Under the pieces are notes generated by a model that searched no databases, was not told the origin of the DNA, and saw nothing but the letters and a program-made list of their open reading frames with translations. The position numbers were made by a program, and so were the translations under genes. This document shows, piece by piece, positions 52,096-61,276 of a stretch of 64,000 nt of DNA. The stretch's first letter is position 1. Every line of letters starts with the position of its first letter. The stretch is from Massilia frigida (GTDB lineage Bacteria > Pseudomonadota > Gammaproteobacteria > Burkholderiales > Burkholderiaceae_D), in assembly GCF_011682175.1 (NCBI RefSeq), contig NZ_WHJG01000031.1, positions 1 to 64,000 of the forward strand, in the 5' to 3' direction.

Positions 52096-52551
52096 TTACT
52101 TGGCAAAATAGATGGCGGTGCCGTAGGCCAGCATTTCCACCGAGGCGACGCTGCCCGGCGTCTTGCCGGAAATCGCCATCGCTTCCAGGCGCAGGTTGAC
52201 GATCTCGTGCGCGTCGGGACAGCTTTCCTTGAGGCGCAGCACCGCTTCGCGGCGGGCGCGGTCGACCAGCGTTTCGTGCGACGTGACCGCACCGCCGATG
52301 AACGAGCGCAAGCCCAGCACCGCTTGCTTGAAGTAATCGATCGACACGACCACGTTGCCATATACCAGCTCGCTGCGCTCGACCGGACGGGCCGGGTCGA
52401 GCAGGGTCTTGAGCGAGGTCGATGGCAGATGCAGCCAGGCTTTTTCGCGGCTGAGGATGGAGCGGTAGTGCTTGGCCTCGGCGGCACGGCCGAAGATATA
52501 GCCGATCACAACCAGCCCCAGCCAAAATCCGATGGCGACTAATTCACCCAT
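52096..52551 (-). CDS. Membrane-anchored YbjQ/DUF74-family protein
   Basis: This 151-aa protein has an N-terminal transmembrane helix (LVAIGFWLGLVVIGYIFG). The C-terminal YbjQ-like domain contains VYGNVVVSIDYFKQAVLGLRSFIGGAV and ends VEMLAYGTAIYF, the usual alpha/beta fold that forms pentameric rings. The start at 52551 (MGELVAIGFW) is chosen to begin at the helix. It sits 9 nt from the protease gene and 4 nt from the next YbjQ gene. Confidence 0.8.
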   Translation of the reverse strand: MGELVAIGFWLGLVVIGYIFGRAAEAKHYRSILSREKAWLHLPSTSLKTLLDPARPVERSELVYGNVVVSIDYFKQAVLGLRSFIGGAVTSHETLVDRARREAVLRLKESCPDAHEIVNLRLEAMAISGKTPGSVASVEMLAYGTAIYFAK

Positions 52552-52555
52552 CGTG

Positions 52556-52864
52556 TCAGCCCACGGTGACGGCGGTGCCGTACACATAGATTTCCGCAGC
52601 GCCGGCAGCAACGGACGAGGTCGAAAAGCGCACGTTGACGATGGCATTCGCGCCCATCTGGGTAGCCTGTGCCTGCATGCGTTCGATCGCACTGTCGCGC
52701 GATTCGTTGAGCAGTTCGGTGTAGCCCTTGAGCTCGCCGCCGACGATGTTTTTCAGGCCGGCCATGATGTCGCGCCCGACGTGCTTGGCCCGCACCGTGC
52801 TGCCCGATACCACGCCGTGGCAGGTAAGGATGGACTTGCCCGGGATGGTTTCGATATTCGTCAT
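52556..52864 (-). CDS. YbjQ-family (DUF74) protein
   Basis: This 102-aa protein (from ATG at 52864; another ATG at 52870) is a classical YbjQ domain: GVVSGSTVRAKHVGRDIMAGLKNIVGGELKGYTELL and NAIVNVRFSTSS. YbjQ proteins are described as heavy-metal-binding-like pentamers of unclear function. It is the first gene of the YbjQ-YbjQ-M48 unit, so the protease and the rings may act together. Confidence 0.88.
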   Translation of the reverse strand: MTNIETIPGKSILTCHGVVSGSTVRAKHVGRDIMAGLKNIVGGELKGYTELLNESRDSAIERMQAQATQMGANAIVNVRFSTSSVAAGAAEIYVYGTAVTVG

Positions 52865-52870
52865 TAACAT

Positions 52871-53355
52871 AAATTAACTTTCTAGCTACTTTGAGTGGAC
52901 GCCAATTATAGTTGCAAACTTGCTAATTTGAAAGCTTTTCGGCATCGCCCCCTACCCAAGGCGCATGCGCGCTGGGCAAAAATGCAACAGCTCCGATGCG
53001 CCACCCAGCGCCGTCCGCCGTTCGGGCGCAGCAGCTTATGCGCACCACATGCACCGGCGTTGCTGGCCTGGCGCCTTGCGCCCCTGCCGCCACGGGGGCG
53101 CCGCAGCGCCCTGCGCCCGGGAAGTCGCGCCGCCAGCTGGCACAGGAAACTATTGAGCTTTCGCCACGTTGTGCGTACAGTGGAAAACTTGTTAAATACT
53201 CACATGCGTCAGACAGGGAAAACAACATCCATTATTTACCCGGACGACCTGCCAGCCTGCCCTGCCCTGGCGCCCCGCGCCGGGCGCCAGGCGCCTGTCC
53301 ACCCGCCTGCACCGCAATCCCCCGTCATCCCCTTATCCCCCACGGAGCCTCCAGC
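52871..53355 (+). other. Upstream region of the TonB receptor, no gene recognised
   Basis: About 485 bp between the divergent YbjQ unit and the TonB-dependent receptor. Open frames run through it on both strands, but none has a plausible product or ribosome site. It should contain the divergent promoters and perhaps a long receptor leader. Confidence 0.4.
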
Positions 53356-56109
53356 ATGCGCAAGCCCTATCGCCAGTACTGTCATCCCCTTCCCGTTGCG
53401 CGCCTGACGCGCGCCGTCCGGCTGGCGCTCCATGCGGGCGCCGCCGCCGGCCTGCTGGCCCATGGCGCCGCGTCGGCCCAGGCGCCCGACGCCCCGATGC
53501 AGAAGGTGGAAATTACCGGTTCGGCGATCAAGCGCATTGAAACCGACACCCCGCTGCCGGTGCAGATCGTCACGCGCGAAGAAATCGACAAGGCCGGCGT
53601 CACCACCGCCGCCGAACTGATGGCGCGCATCTCGTCCAACGTGGGCGGCCTGACCGATGGCGCCAGCATCAACGTCGGTGGCGACCAGCGCGGCTTTAAC
53701 AGCGCCAACCTGCGCGGCATCGGCACCTCGTCCACCCTGGTGCTGCTCAACGGCCGCCGCATGGCCAACTTCGCCTCGCCCGGCGACGATGCCGGCGTCG
53801 ACCTGAACAACATCCCGGCCGCCGCGATCCAACGCGTCGAAGTGCTGCTCGACGGCGCCTCGGCCCTGTACGGCACCGATGCGGTCGGCGGCGTGATCAA
53901 CTTCATCACGCGCAAGGATTTCCGTGGCGCCGAGATGAACGCCTACGCGCTCGGCACCAGGGAAGGCGGCGCCGGCAAGCGCGCCGCCACCCTCAGCCTG
54001 GGCTCGGGCGAACTGGAAAAAGACGGCTACAACGTGTTCGCCGTGCTCGACGTGCAAGGTACCGAACGCCTCAACACCTCGCAGCGCAAGTTCGTCAGCG
54101 AGCTGCAGATCCCGCAGCGGCTCGGCCATCTGCTGTCGAGCTTTACCAGCCCGGCGAATATCCGCCTGACCCCGGCCCAGCGCGACCACCTGCAGGAAAC
54201 CGGCTTCCTGCTCAACGGCCGCCCGATCACCAACCGCCAGATCAACCTGTCGATCCCGAGCTGCGCGCCGCAAGCCAATCTGTACCTGCCGGCCGGCAGC
54301 GGCGGCGTCGATGCCTGCACCTACGACTACATGGGCGACACCGAGCTGTATCCCAAGTCGACCAAGCAGAACCTGCTCAGCCGTGGCGTGATCAAGCTCG
54401 GCGCCGACACCCAGGCCTACGCCGAAGTGGCGCTGAGCCGCTCGCGCACCAACTACGTCGGCTCGTCGGCGCGCGTGATCGGCTACATCGATTACCGCAA
54501 GATCCCGGCCCTGGCCAATAGCGGCCTGGACCAGCTCGATGACGACATCCCGGGCGAAATCCAGCTGCGCATGCGCCTGAACGAAGCCGGCATGCGCACC
54601 AGCGAACTGACCAGCGAAAGCCAGCGCTACGTGCTCGGCGTGTCCGGCAGCGCGGCCGGCTGGGATTACGACGCCGGCTACAACCACAGCGTGAGCACGG
54701 TCAAGGACAAGGATACCCACGGCTATGTGCTGTACGACCAGCTGCTGGCCGGCATCGCCGACGGCAGGATCAATCCCTTCGGCCCGTCCAGCGCCGAAGG
54801 CGTGGCCCTGCTCAACAATATCCAGGTCAACGATGTGGTGCGGCGCGCGCGCGGCACCATGGATTCGTTCGACGTCAAGGCCTCGCGTTCGCTCATGACC
54901 CTGGCCGGCGGCGACCTGGGCGTGGCGGTGGGCGCCGAAGCGCGCCGCGAGCGCACCGATTTCCGTCCATCGGCCTTGCTGATGAGCGACAACATCAACA
55001 ACGATGCCGCGCCCGAAGGCGGCAAGGCCACTAGCGACCGGCGCAAGGTGGTTGCCGTGTTCGGCGAAGTGCTGGCGCCGTTCAGCAAACAGTGGCAGGG
55101 CCAGCTCTCGGCCCGCTACGACCGCTACCAGCAGATCGGCGGCGCCCTGAGCCCGAAAATCGGCCTGGCCTATACCCCGAACAAGGCGCTCACGCTGCGC
55201 GCCTCGGCCGGCAAGGGCTTCCGCGCGCCATCGATGTCCGACCTGTACCGCCCGACCGTGTACGGCTATACCGCCATCCTGCCCGACCCGGTCGTCTGCG
55301 CCACGGTCGAGAACAATTACGCCGACTGTGCCGACGCCTGGGATACGCGCCGCTACAGCAATGTGAACCTGAAACCGGAACGCAGCCGCCAGTTCTCGGC
55401 CGGCCTGGTGATCGAGCCGAGCAAGCACTGGAACGCCAGCCTGGATTACTGGAAAATCAAGCGCACCGATCTGATCAGCGAGATCGGCGACGATATCATC
55501 CTGGGCAAGCTGGGCAAATACGGTAACCTGGTGCACCGCGACGAAGACGGCGACATCGATTACATCGAGATGCACAAGGAAAACCGCGGCGCCCAGCTCG
55601 CCAGCGGCCTGGACCTGGTGGTCAACCTGCGCGGCGCAAATACCGGCCTGGGCCGCTTCGGCGGGCGCCTGAACGGCACCTACGTGCTCAACTCGAAGAT
55701 CCAGACCAGCCCGGGCGACCCGTACATCAGCAACCTGGGCAAGTTCGTCACCGACAGCGTGGTGCAGCGCTGGCGCCACACGGTCAGCATGGACTGGGAA
55801 CAGGGGCCGCTGTCGGCAACGGTGTCGAACACCTTTTCGGCATCCTACGACGACCAGAACTCGGCCATCAACATCGACGACGGCAGCGTGGTGGCCGCCA
55901 ACCGCGTGAAAGCGTACTCGCTGTGGGACATGTCGCTGGCCTATGAATGGGGCAAGAACCTGAAACTGCGCGCCGGCGTGCAGAACATGTTCGACAAGGC
56001 ACCGCCTTACTCGAACCAGGCCAACTTCTTCATTTCCGGCTACGACCCGAGCTACACCGACCCGCGCGGACGGCGCATTTATGCGAGCGTGAACTACGCG
56101 TTCCGCTAG
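53356..56109 (+). CDS. TonB-dependent outer-membrane receptor
   Basis: This 917-aa protein starts at 53356 (GGAG at 53344-53347). The signal peptide is Tat/Sec-like with a long n-region (LHAGAAAGLLAHGAASAQA). A TonB box-plug region (VEITGSAIKRIETDTPLPVQIVTREEIDKAG; GTSSTLVLLNGRRM; LYGTDAVGGVINFITRKDFRG) and a 22-strand-type barrel ending YASVNYAFR follow. It belongs to the large-substrate TBDR subgroup with the ITGSxIKR plug start seen in polysaccharide or peptide uptake. Substrate unknown. Convergent with a second TonB receptor. Confidence 0.93.
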   Translation: MRKPYRQYCHPLPVARLTRAVRLALHAGAAAGLLAHGAASAQAPDAPMQKVEITGSAIKRIETDTPLPVQIVTREEIDKAGVTTAAELMARISSNVGGLTDGASINVGGDQRGFNSANLRGIGTSSTLVLLNGRRMANFASPGDDAGVDLNNIPAAAIQRVEVLLDGASALYGTDAVGGVINFITRKDFRGAEMNAYALGTREGGAGKRAATLSLGSGELEKDGYNVFAVLDVQGTERLNTSQRKFVSELQIPQRLGHLLSSFTSPANIRLTPAQRDHLQETGFLLNGRPITNRQINLSIPSCAPQANLYLPAGSGGVDACTYDYMGDTELYPKSTKQNLLSRGVIKLGADTQAYAEVALSRSRTNYVGSSARVIGYIDYRKIPALANSGLDQLDDDIPGEIQLRMRLNEAGMRTSELTSESQRYVLGVSGSAAGWDYDAGYNHSVSTVKDKDTHGYVLYDQLLAGIADGRINPFGPSSAEGVALLNNIQVNDVVRRARGTMDSFDVKASRSLMTLAGGDLGVAVGAEARRERTDFRPSALLMSDNINNDAAPEGGKATSDRRKVVAVFGEVLAPFSKQWQGQLSARYDRYQQIGGALSPKIGLAYTPNKALTLRASAGKGFRAPSMSDLYRPTVYGYTAILPDPVVCATVENNYADCADAWDTRRYSNVNLKPERSRQFSAGLVIEPSKHWNASLDYWKIKRTDLISEIGDDIILGKLGKYGNLVHRDEDGDIDYIEMHKENRGAQLASGLDLVVNLRGANTGLGRFGGRLNGTYVLNSKIQTSPGDPYISNLGKFVTDSVVQRWRHTVSMDWEQGPLSATVSNTFSASYDDQNSAINIDDGSVVAANRVKAYSLWDMSLAYEWGKNLKLRAGVQNMFDKAPPYSNQANFFISGYDPSYTDPRGRRIYASVNYAFR

Positions 56110-56127
56110 CACGTTGCGGCGCACGCG

Positions 56128-56157
56128 GTAGCGCCCCCCGCCGCCGGGCGGCGCTAC
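56128..56157. terminator. Shared terminator hairpin between convergent TonB receptors
   Basis: GTAGCGCC (56128-56135) and GGCGCTAC (56150-56157) are exact reverse complements around a C/G-rich centre that can extend the stem. It ends directly at the stop of the - strand receptor gene, so it can act on both strands. Confidence 0.65.
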
Positions 56158-58353
56158 TCAGAATGTCAGTTCCAGGATGGCCCGCAGCACCGTGTAGCTG
56201 GGGGACGTCACCGTCTTGGTTTGCCACAGAGTATCGCCAACGTAGCCCGTGCGCTTGACATCGTCTTCATGCAGAAGGTTCGATCCGCTCAGGCGCAGTT
56301 GCGTCTTGGGCTGGAGTTTCCACAGCAGATAGCCTTCGAGCACGCGCTTGTTGGACTCGGCGGACGTCTCGAAGCGCGACAGGCGCACGCTGCCGTTGCG
56401 GATAAAGCCGAGCGTGGCGCCGGCCGACACGGGAACCGACTTGAAGGCGTAATCGGCGCCGACATTGACCGACAACGGCGCCTGGCTGCCGAGCCGGTTG
56501 TCCGGCCCCGGCACCGCGTCGACCGACGACCAGGTGCGCGAGAGCGCGCCGCGCAGCTCCACCGCGGGCGCCCCGCCGGCCAGCTGCGGCAGCTTGAACC
56601 TGGTTTCGAGCGTGATGCCGCGCGCCAGCGCCTGCCCGCTGTTGGTGGGACGGGCTACCCAGCGCCCCTCCTCGCGCACGGTCCGGGTCAGGGTCACGTC
56701 ATCGATCCGGCGCGCGAACAAGCCCAGGCTGACCAGGCCATCCTGGCTCAGGTAGTGTTCGTAGGCCAGGTCCAGTCCCAGCGCCCGTTCCGGCCGCAGG
56801 TAGGGGTTGCCGCTGGTGTCGGGCCGGGTCACCGTATTGATCACCGCCAGGGTGCGTCCGGCGATCAGGCTGTCGGCCTGGGGCATGCGCCAGGTACGCG
56901 CCAGCCCCAGGCGCAGCTGGTCGGACTTGGTATCGGGCAAGCGCCAGACTGTCTGCAATACCGGGCTCAGCATCGCCTTGGCGTAACCGGCTTCCCGCCC
57001 CAGGTTGTTGGCGCTGTGCAGCGACACCCGCTCCCAGCGCAAGCCGAGGTAAAGGGCCACGCGCGGCGCGATGTCCCATTCATCCTGGGCGTACAGGGCA
57101 TGGCGCCGGCTATTGACCCGGAAATTGTTGCCGGTCTGGTCCAGCCGCGAGACGGCATCGATCAGGTCGCTGCGGTCGACCTGGTCGCGCTCATGCTGGA
57201 CCTCGATACCGCTGACGAAGGCATGCTTGTCTGTGTAGGCGTTGCGCAGCTTGGCCGAGGCGCTCAGGCTGCGGTTGCGGTTATCGCGCGCGAGATCCTG
57301 GCGGTTCAGCACGCGGCCTTGTCCATCCACAAAATCGACCGCGCTCGATCCGTCCGAGCGGACCAGGGTCGCGCCCGCTTTTACTTCCAGCTTGCTGGTG
57401 GCGCTCAAGGTGCTCAGCCAGCTCAGGTTGTTGCGCACCGTCAGCGAGGAACCTTTGCTGGTGTAGTCTTCGTTGGCCAGCGCCGTCGGCGGCCCCTGCA
57501 AAAAGGCGGTGCGCCCGTAGCCGGCGCTGTCGTAGACCAGGCCCGACACATAGCCTTGCCAGGTCAGCGCGTCCTCGCCGCCGAGCTTTTTGGTGACGCG
57601 CGGCGCGACGCTCCAGTTCCAGCCGCGGTCTTCGTTGTACTGCTCCAGCCGGCGCAGGATGGGGCCATCCTCGCCACCGCCCCCGGTGCGGGTCAGGAAC
57701 GGTTCATCGGCGCTCATGCGCCGCGCCGACGCCGTCACCAGCCATGCCAGCGATTCCTCCTGGTCGCCATAGGTGGCGGACAGCTGGGGCTTGCTGCGGT
57801 CGTTGTCGTGGAATACGCCGGCGCGCAATTGCATCTGGCGTTTGCCGCTGCTGCGCTTGAGGATGATGTTGATGGTGCCGGCGATGGCCTGGGTTCCCAT
57901 GTCGACCGTGGGCACGGTCATGATCTCGATACGTTCGACCACATCGGGAGACAGATTGTCGAGCAAGAAATTCGGCGGGGCCGGGTCGCCATTGAGCAGG
58001 ATCCGCACATGGCCGCTGCCCAGGCCGCGCATGCTCAATTCGCCGCCCTTGCGTCCGGGCACGCCGCTGACGACGATCCCGGGCTGGCGCCGCAGCACGT
58101 CGAGCACGCTGCCATCGCCATAGCGCACCAGGTCGGCCGTGCCGAGGACCTGGCGGAAAGTGCTGGACTGGCGCCGCTCCTCGTTGCGGCTGGCGGCAAT
58201 GTCCACCTGCGGCACGGGGCCGGGCGCGGCGCTGACAGGCGTGGCGGGGCCGGCAGGCGCAGCGGCGGCGGCGTGCGCCTGTGCCGCGCTGCACAGCACC
58301 ATGGCCGCCAGCACGGGCGGGCGGAGGAATGGAGAAAACATCATGATCGTCAT
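56158..58353 (-). CDS. TonB-dependent outer-membrane receptor
   Basis: This 731-aa protein has a signal peptide (PVLAAMVLCSAAQAHA) and a plug domain (DGSVLDVLRRQPGIVVSG; GSGHVRILLNGDPAP; VDMGTQAIAGTINIILKRSSG). The barrel ends ILELTF with the terminal Phe for BAM recognition. It is a siderophore/vitamin-type TBDR by size. ATGs at 58353 and 58344 are possible. The small membrane gene at 58648 lies just upstream in the same direction. Confidence 0.92.
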   Translation of the reverse strand: MTIMMFSPFLRPPVLAAMVLCSAAQAHAAAAAPAGPATPVSAAPGPVPQVDIAASRNEERRQSSTFRQVLGTADLVRYGDGSVLDVLRRQPGIVVSGVPGRKGGELSMRGLGSGHVRILLNGDPAPPNFLLDNLSPDVVERIEIMTVPTVDMGTQAIAGTINIILKRSSGKRQMQLRAGVFHDNDRSKPQLSATYGDQEESLAWLVTASARRMSADEPFLTRTGGGGEDGPILRRLEQYNEDRGWNWSVAPRVTKKLGGEDALTWQGYVSGLVYDSAGYGRTAFLQGPPTALANEDYTSKGSSLTVRNNLSWLSTLSATSKLEVKAGATLVRSDGSSAVDFVDGQGRVLNRQDLARDNRNRSLSASAKLRNAYTDKHAFVSGIEVQHERDQVDRSDLIDAVSRLDQTGNNFRVNSRRHALYAQDEWDIAPRVALYLGLRWERVSLHSANNLGREAGYAKAMLSPVLQTVWRLPDTKSDQLRLGLARTWRMPQADSLIAGRTLAVINTVTRPDTSGNPYLRPERALGLDLAYEHYLSQDGLVSLGLFARRIDDVTLTRTVREEGRWVARPTNSGQALARGITLETRFKLPQLAGGAPAVELRGALSRTWSSVDAVPGPDNRLGSQAPLSVNVGADYAFKSVPVSAGATLGFIRNGSVRLSRFETSAESNKRVLEGYLLWKLQPKTQLRLSGSNLLHEDDVKRTGYVGDTLWQTKTVTSPSYTVLRAILELTF

Positions 58354-58375
58354 GGCAAGCCAGGTAAGAGATGTG

Positions 58376-58648
58376 TCAGCGCTGTCGCGTCAGATACTGA
58401 TAAATAAAGGCGAACACGAAAAACACGACGCCGATGGCCGCGCCGATCTGCGGCGCCAGGCTGGTGTCGAACAGGTCGCCGTGCTTGCGCGACATCGCGG
58501 CCACCAGCACCCCGGCCACATAGCCGCCTGCCGCGCTGAGCGCGCCGCCGAACACGGCCATCAGGGCCGGCAGCAGCGTCAGGCCGGCGAGCAGCACGCT
58601 GGTGGGCACGCGGCGCCGGGAAGGGGGGGGCTGGTCTTCATCTGTCAT
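58376..58648 (-). CDS. Small membrane protein of unknown function
   Basis: This 90-aa protein has two or three predicted transmembrane helices (SVLLAGLTLLPALMAVFGG; GAAIGVVFFVFAFIYQYL). Codons 7-9 are made of a C8 tract on the coding strand (58630-58623), so slippage there would switch the frame near the start. It lies 22 nt upstream of the TonB receptor and is probably co-transcribed. Confidence 0.65.
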   Translation of the reverse strand: MTDEDQPPPSRRRVPTSVLLAGLTLLPALMAVFGGALSAAGGYVAGVLVAAMSRKHGDLFDTSLAPQIGAAIGVVFFVFAFIYQYLTRQR

Positions 58649-58673
58649 GGGGCGGTCCTTGAAAATGCCGACA

Positions 58674-58799
58674 TCATACCGGCACCATGCTCGATGCCGC
58701 CAGCCTGGCGCAGCCGGTGACCAGGATCAAGCCCTTCTCCATGGCCAGCGCCATGCACGCGCGCAGCATCGCGCCGCTTCGGCGAATCGCCTTGTTCAC
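58674..58799 (-). CDS. Possible small protein (41 codons)
   Basis: A GTG at 58799 is preceded by AGGAGA (58809-58804) at good distance. The frame of 41 codons (NKAIRRSGAMLRACMALAMEKG...) includes a hydrophobic stretch with GLILVTGCARLA and ends 25 nt before the small membrane gene. No homolog recognised. The ribosome site is better than that of many neighbours, but codon evidence is too short to be decisive. Confidence 0.3.
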   Translation of the reverse strand: MNKAIRRSGAMLRACMALAMEKGLILVTGCARLAASSMVPV

Positions 58800-58889
58800 G
58801 CCATCTCCTATTGTGCGCGGGGGAGATTGCTATAATAATCGCCCGCGGTGCCCGACCCTGCCGCACTGTCAATTCATGGAAACTCCGGC

Positions 58890-59693
58890 ATGCATATTCA
58901 ACGCCGCAATAACGTCAAGGTGTGCGGGCGCGGCCCGGTCACACTCGTCTTCGCCCACGGCTTCGGCTGCGACCAGTCCATGTGGCGCTTCCTCGTGCCC
59001 TCGTTCGAAGCGCACTACCGGATCGTGTTGTTCGACTCGGTCGGCAGCGGCGCATCCAACCCGGCCGCGTACGACCGCGTCAAGTACGACAGCCTGCATG
59101 GCTACGCCGACGACCTGATCGAGATCGTCACCGAGTTCGGTTCCGGCCCCGTGGTGTTCGTCGGCCATTCGGTCGCGGCCATGGTCGGCCTGCTGGCGAC
59201 CATCAAGGCGCCCGCGCTGTTCGCCGCCCAGGTGATGGTCAGTCCATCGCCCTCGTACATCAACGATGGCGACTACATCGGCGGCTTTTCGCGCGAGGAT
59301 ATCGATGAACTGCTCCAGACCCTGCAAGACAACTACCTCGGCTGGTCGAGCAATATGGCGCCGGTCATCATGGGCGCGCCCGACCAGCCCGAACTGGGCC
59401 AGGAACTGAGCAACAGCTTCTGCCGCAACGACCCGGACATCGCCGCCCATTTCGCGCGCGTGACCTTCCTGTCCGACCACCGTGCCGATCTGCCGAAGTC
59501 GTCCACGCCGGCGCTGCTCCTCCAGTGCACCGACGACGTGATCGCGCCCGTGGCCGTGGGCGACTACATGCACCGCATCCTGCCGTCGAGCGTGCTGGCG
59601 CTGATCGACAATATCGGGCATTGCCCCCACATGAGCGCGCCCAGCGCCAGTACGGATGCGATCACGGCGTTCCTGGCCAGGGCGCTGGCCTGA
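58890..59693 (+). CDS. RsbQ-like alpha/beta hydrolase
   Basis: This 267-aa protein has the family size and triad of Bacillus RsbQ and plant KAI2/D14: GHSVAAM (Ser94), CTDDVIAP (Asp216) and GHCPHMSAP (His244). MHIQRRNNVKVCGRG is a typical RsbQ-like start; GTG at 58848 is an alternative. RsbQ-type hydrolases bind or cleave a small hydrophobic ligand and signal through a PAS partner. Here the next gene, 5 nt downstream, is a PAS-containing histidine kinase. Cytoplasmic. Confidence 0.88.
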   Translation: MHIQRRNNVKVCGRGPVTLVFAHGFGCDQSMWRFLVPSFEAHYRIVLFDSVGSGASNPAAYDRVKYDSLHGYADDLIEIVTEFGSGPVVFVGHSVAAMVGLLATIKAPALFAAQVMVSPSPSYINDGDYIGGFSREDIDELLQTLQDNYLGWSSNMAPVIMGAPDQPELGQELSNSFCRNDPDIAAHFARVTFLSDHRADLPKSSTPALLLQCTDDVIAPVAVGDYMHRILPSSVLALIDNIGHCPHMSAPSASTDAITAFLARALA

Positions 59694-59698
59694 CGCCC

Positions 59699-61273
59699 AT
59701 GCCCGGCCCCGCCCTCCCCGCGCCGGAGGACCTGTTTGCCCAGGCCGCGTGCGGCCTGATGCTGACCGATGTCGGCGGCAACATCTTGCGCGCGAACCAG
59801 ACCCTGCTGGCGTGGCTGGGCTACAGCGAAGCCGAGATGACGGCCGGCATGCGCCTGCAAGACTTGCTCAGTGTTGGCGGCCGCGTGTTTCACCAGACTC
59901 ACTGCGCGCCGCTGCTGCAATTGCAAGGCTCGGTCAGCGAGGTGCAGGTCGACCTGGTGCGCAAGGACCGCAGCCGGGTGCCGGCCCTGCTCAATATCGC
60001 CAGGAGCGGCGCGGGCGACGGCATGCTCGACCAGGTGGCGGTGTTCATCGCCAACGACCGCCGCGCGTACGAGCGCGAACTGCTGCGCGCACGCAGCGCC
60101 GCCGAAGCCGCGCTGGCGGCGCAGACGGGGGCCGAAACCATGCTGCGCCAGGCCAACGAACAATTGTCGCTGGCCGACCGCCGCAAGGATGAATTCCTGG
60201 CGACCCTGGCCCATGAGCTGAGAAACCCGCTGGCCCCGATGCGCAGCGGCGTCGATCTGCTCAAGATGAATATGCGGGACGACGCGCCGCACCGGCGCAT
60301 CGTCGACATGTTCGACCGCCAGCTGCGCCAGATGTCGCACCTGGTCGACGACCTGATGGAAGTGGCGCGCATCAGCCAGGGCAAGCTGGTCTTGCGCACC
60401 GAGCCGGTCCGCCTGAACGACATCGTCCAGGCCGCCCTGGGCGACATGCATGCCCAGATCGCGGCTGCGGGCCATGCGCTCACCGTCAACTTGCCGGCGC
60501 AGCCGCTCAGCGCGCAGGGCGACCCGACCAGGCTGACGCAGATGCTGGTCAACCTCTTGACCAACGCCTGCAAATACACGCCGGCGGGCGGGCGCATTGC
60601 GCTCGACATGCGCGACGATGCCGGCATGGCCGTCATAACCATCAGCGACAGCGGGATCGGCATTCCGCGCGAGGCGCTGGAGCGCGTGTTCGAGATGTTC
60701 TCGCAACTCGAACCGGCGCTGCAACGCGCGCACGGCGGCCTGGGGATCGGCCTGGCGCTGGTCAAGGGCCTGGCGCAGCTGCATGGCGGCAGCATCCGTG
60801 CCGACAGTGCGGGGCCCGGACAAGGCAGCACCTTCACGGTCCGCCTGCCGCTCGTGGCGCCGGCGCCGGCCACGCCGCACGCGCCCGTCGCAGCGCGGGC
60901 CGGCGCGCCGCTACCGGTGCTGGTGGTGGACGACAACCGCGATGCCGCGCAGATGCTCAAGGCCATGCTCGACCTGAGTGGCTATCCGACCAGCGTCGCC
61001 TTCTGCGGCGAAGACGCCACCCGCTATGTGCAGACGCATGCGCCGCAGGCATGCGTGATGGATATCGGCCTGCCCGACATCAACGGTTACGAGCTGGCGC
61101 GCCGGATCCGGGCGATGCCGCTGGCCAGGCAGCCCATCCTGATCGCCCTGACCGGCTGGGGGCAGCCAGCCGATATCGATGCCGCCCTGGCCGCCGGCTT
61201 CGATCACCATCTCGCCAAGCCGGTCGAGTTCGCGACCTTGCAGCAGTTGCTGGCCGAGGTGGCGCCGGGCTGA
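59699..61273 (+). CDS. PAS-containing hybrid sensor histidine kinase/response regulator
   Basis: This 524-aa cytoplasmic protein has a PAS domain (about 10-120; GLMLTDVGGNILRANQTLLAWLGYSE), a coiled-coil linker, and HisKA with LAHELRNPLAP (His172). An HATPase domain follows (NLLTNACKYTPAG, DSGIGIP, GGLGIGLAL), then a C-terminal receiver domain (VLVVDDNRD, phospho-Asp455 in CVMDIGLPD, Lys507). There is no output domain, so phosphate may pass on to another protein. The ATG at 59699 lies 5 nt after the RsbQ-like gene, so the two are a unit. Confidence 0.9.
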   Translation: MPGPALPAPEDLFAQAACGLMLTDVGGNILRANQTLLAWLGYSEAEMTAGMRLQDLLSVGGRVFHQTHCAPLLQLQGSVSEVQVDLVRKDRSRVPALLNIARSGAGDGMLDQVAVFIANDRRAYERELLRARSAAEAALAAQTGAETMLRQANEQLSLADRRKDEFLATLAHELRNPLAPMRSGVDLLKMNMRDDAPHRRIVDMFDRQLRQMSHLVDDLMEVARISQGKLVLRTEPVRLNDIVQAALGDMHAQIAAAGHALTVNLPAQPLSAQGDPTRLTQMLVNLLTNACKYTPAGGRIALDMRDDAGMAVITISDSGIGIPREALERVFEMFSQLEPALQRAHGGLGIGLALVKGLAQLHGGSIRADSAGPGQGSTFTVRLPLVAPAPATPHAPVAARAGAPLPVLVVDDNRDAAQMLKAMLDLSGYPTSVAFCGEDATRYVQTHAPQACVMDIGLPDINGYELARRIRAMPLARQPILIALTGWGQPADIDAALAAGFDHHLAKPVEFATLQQLLAEVAPG

Positions 61274-61276
61274 GCG

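Noticed and set aside
52923-53228. A 101-codon - strand frame before the TonB receptor
   Set aside because: No signal, domain or ribosome site; composition looks random for this GC content.
53236-56124. A 962-codon open frame opposite the TonB receptor at 53356
   Set aside because: Antisense shadow of a strongly supported receptor gene; composition and lack of motifs show it is not a gene.
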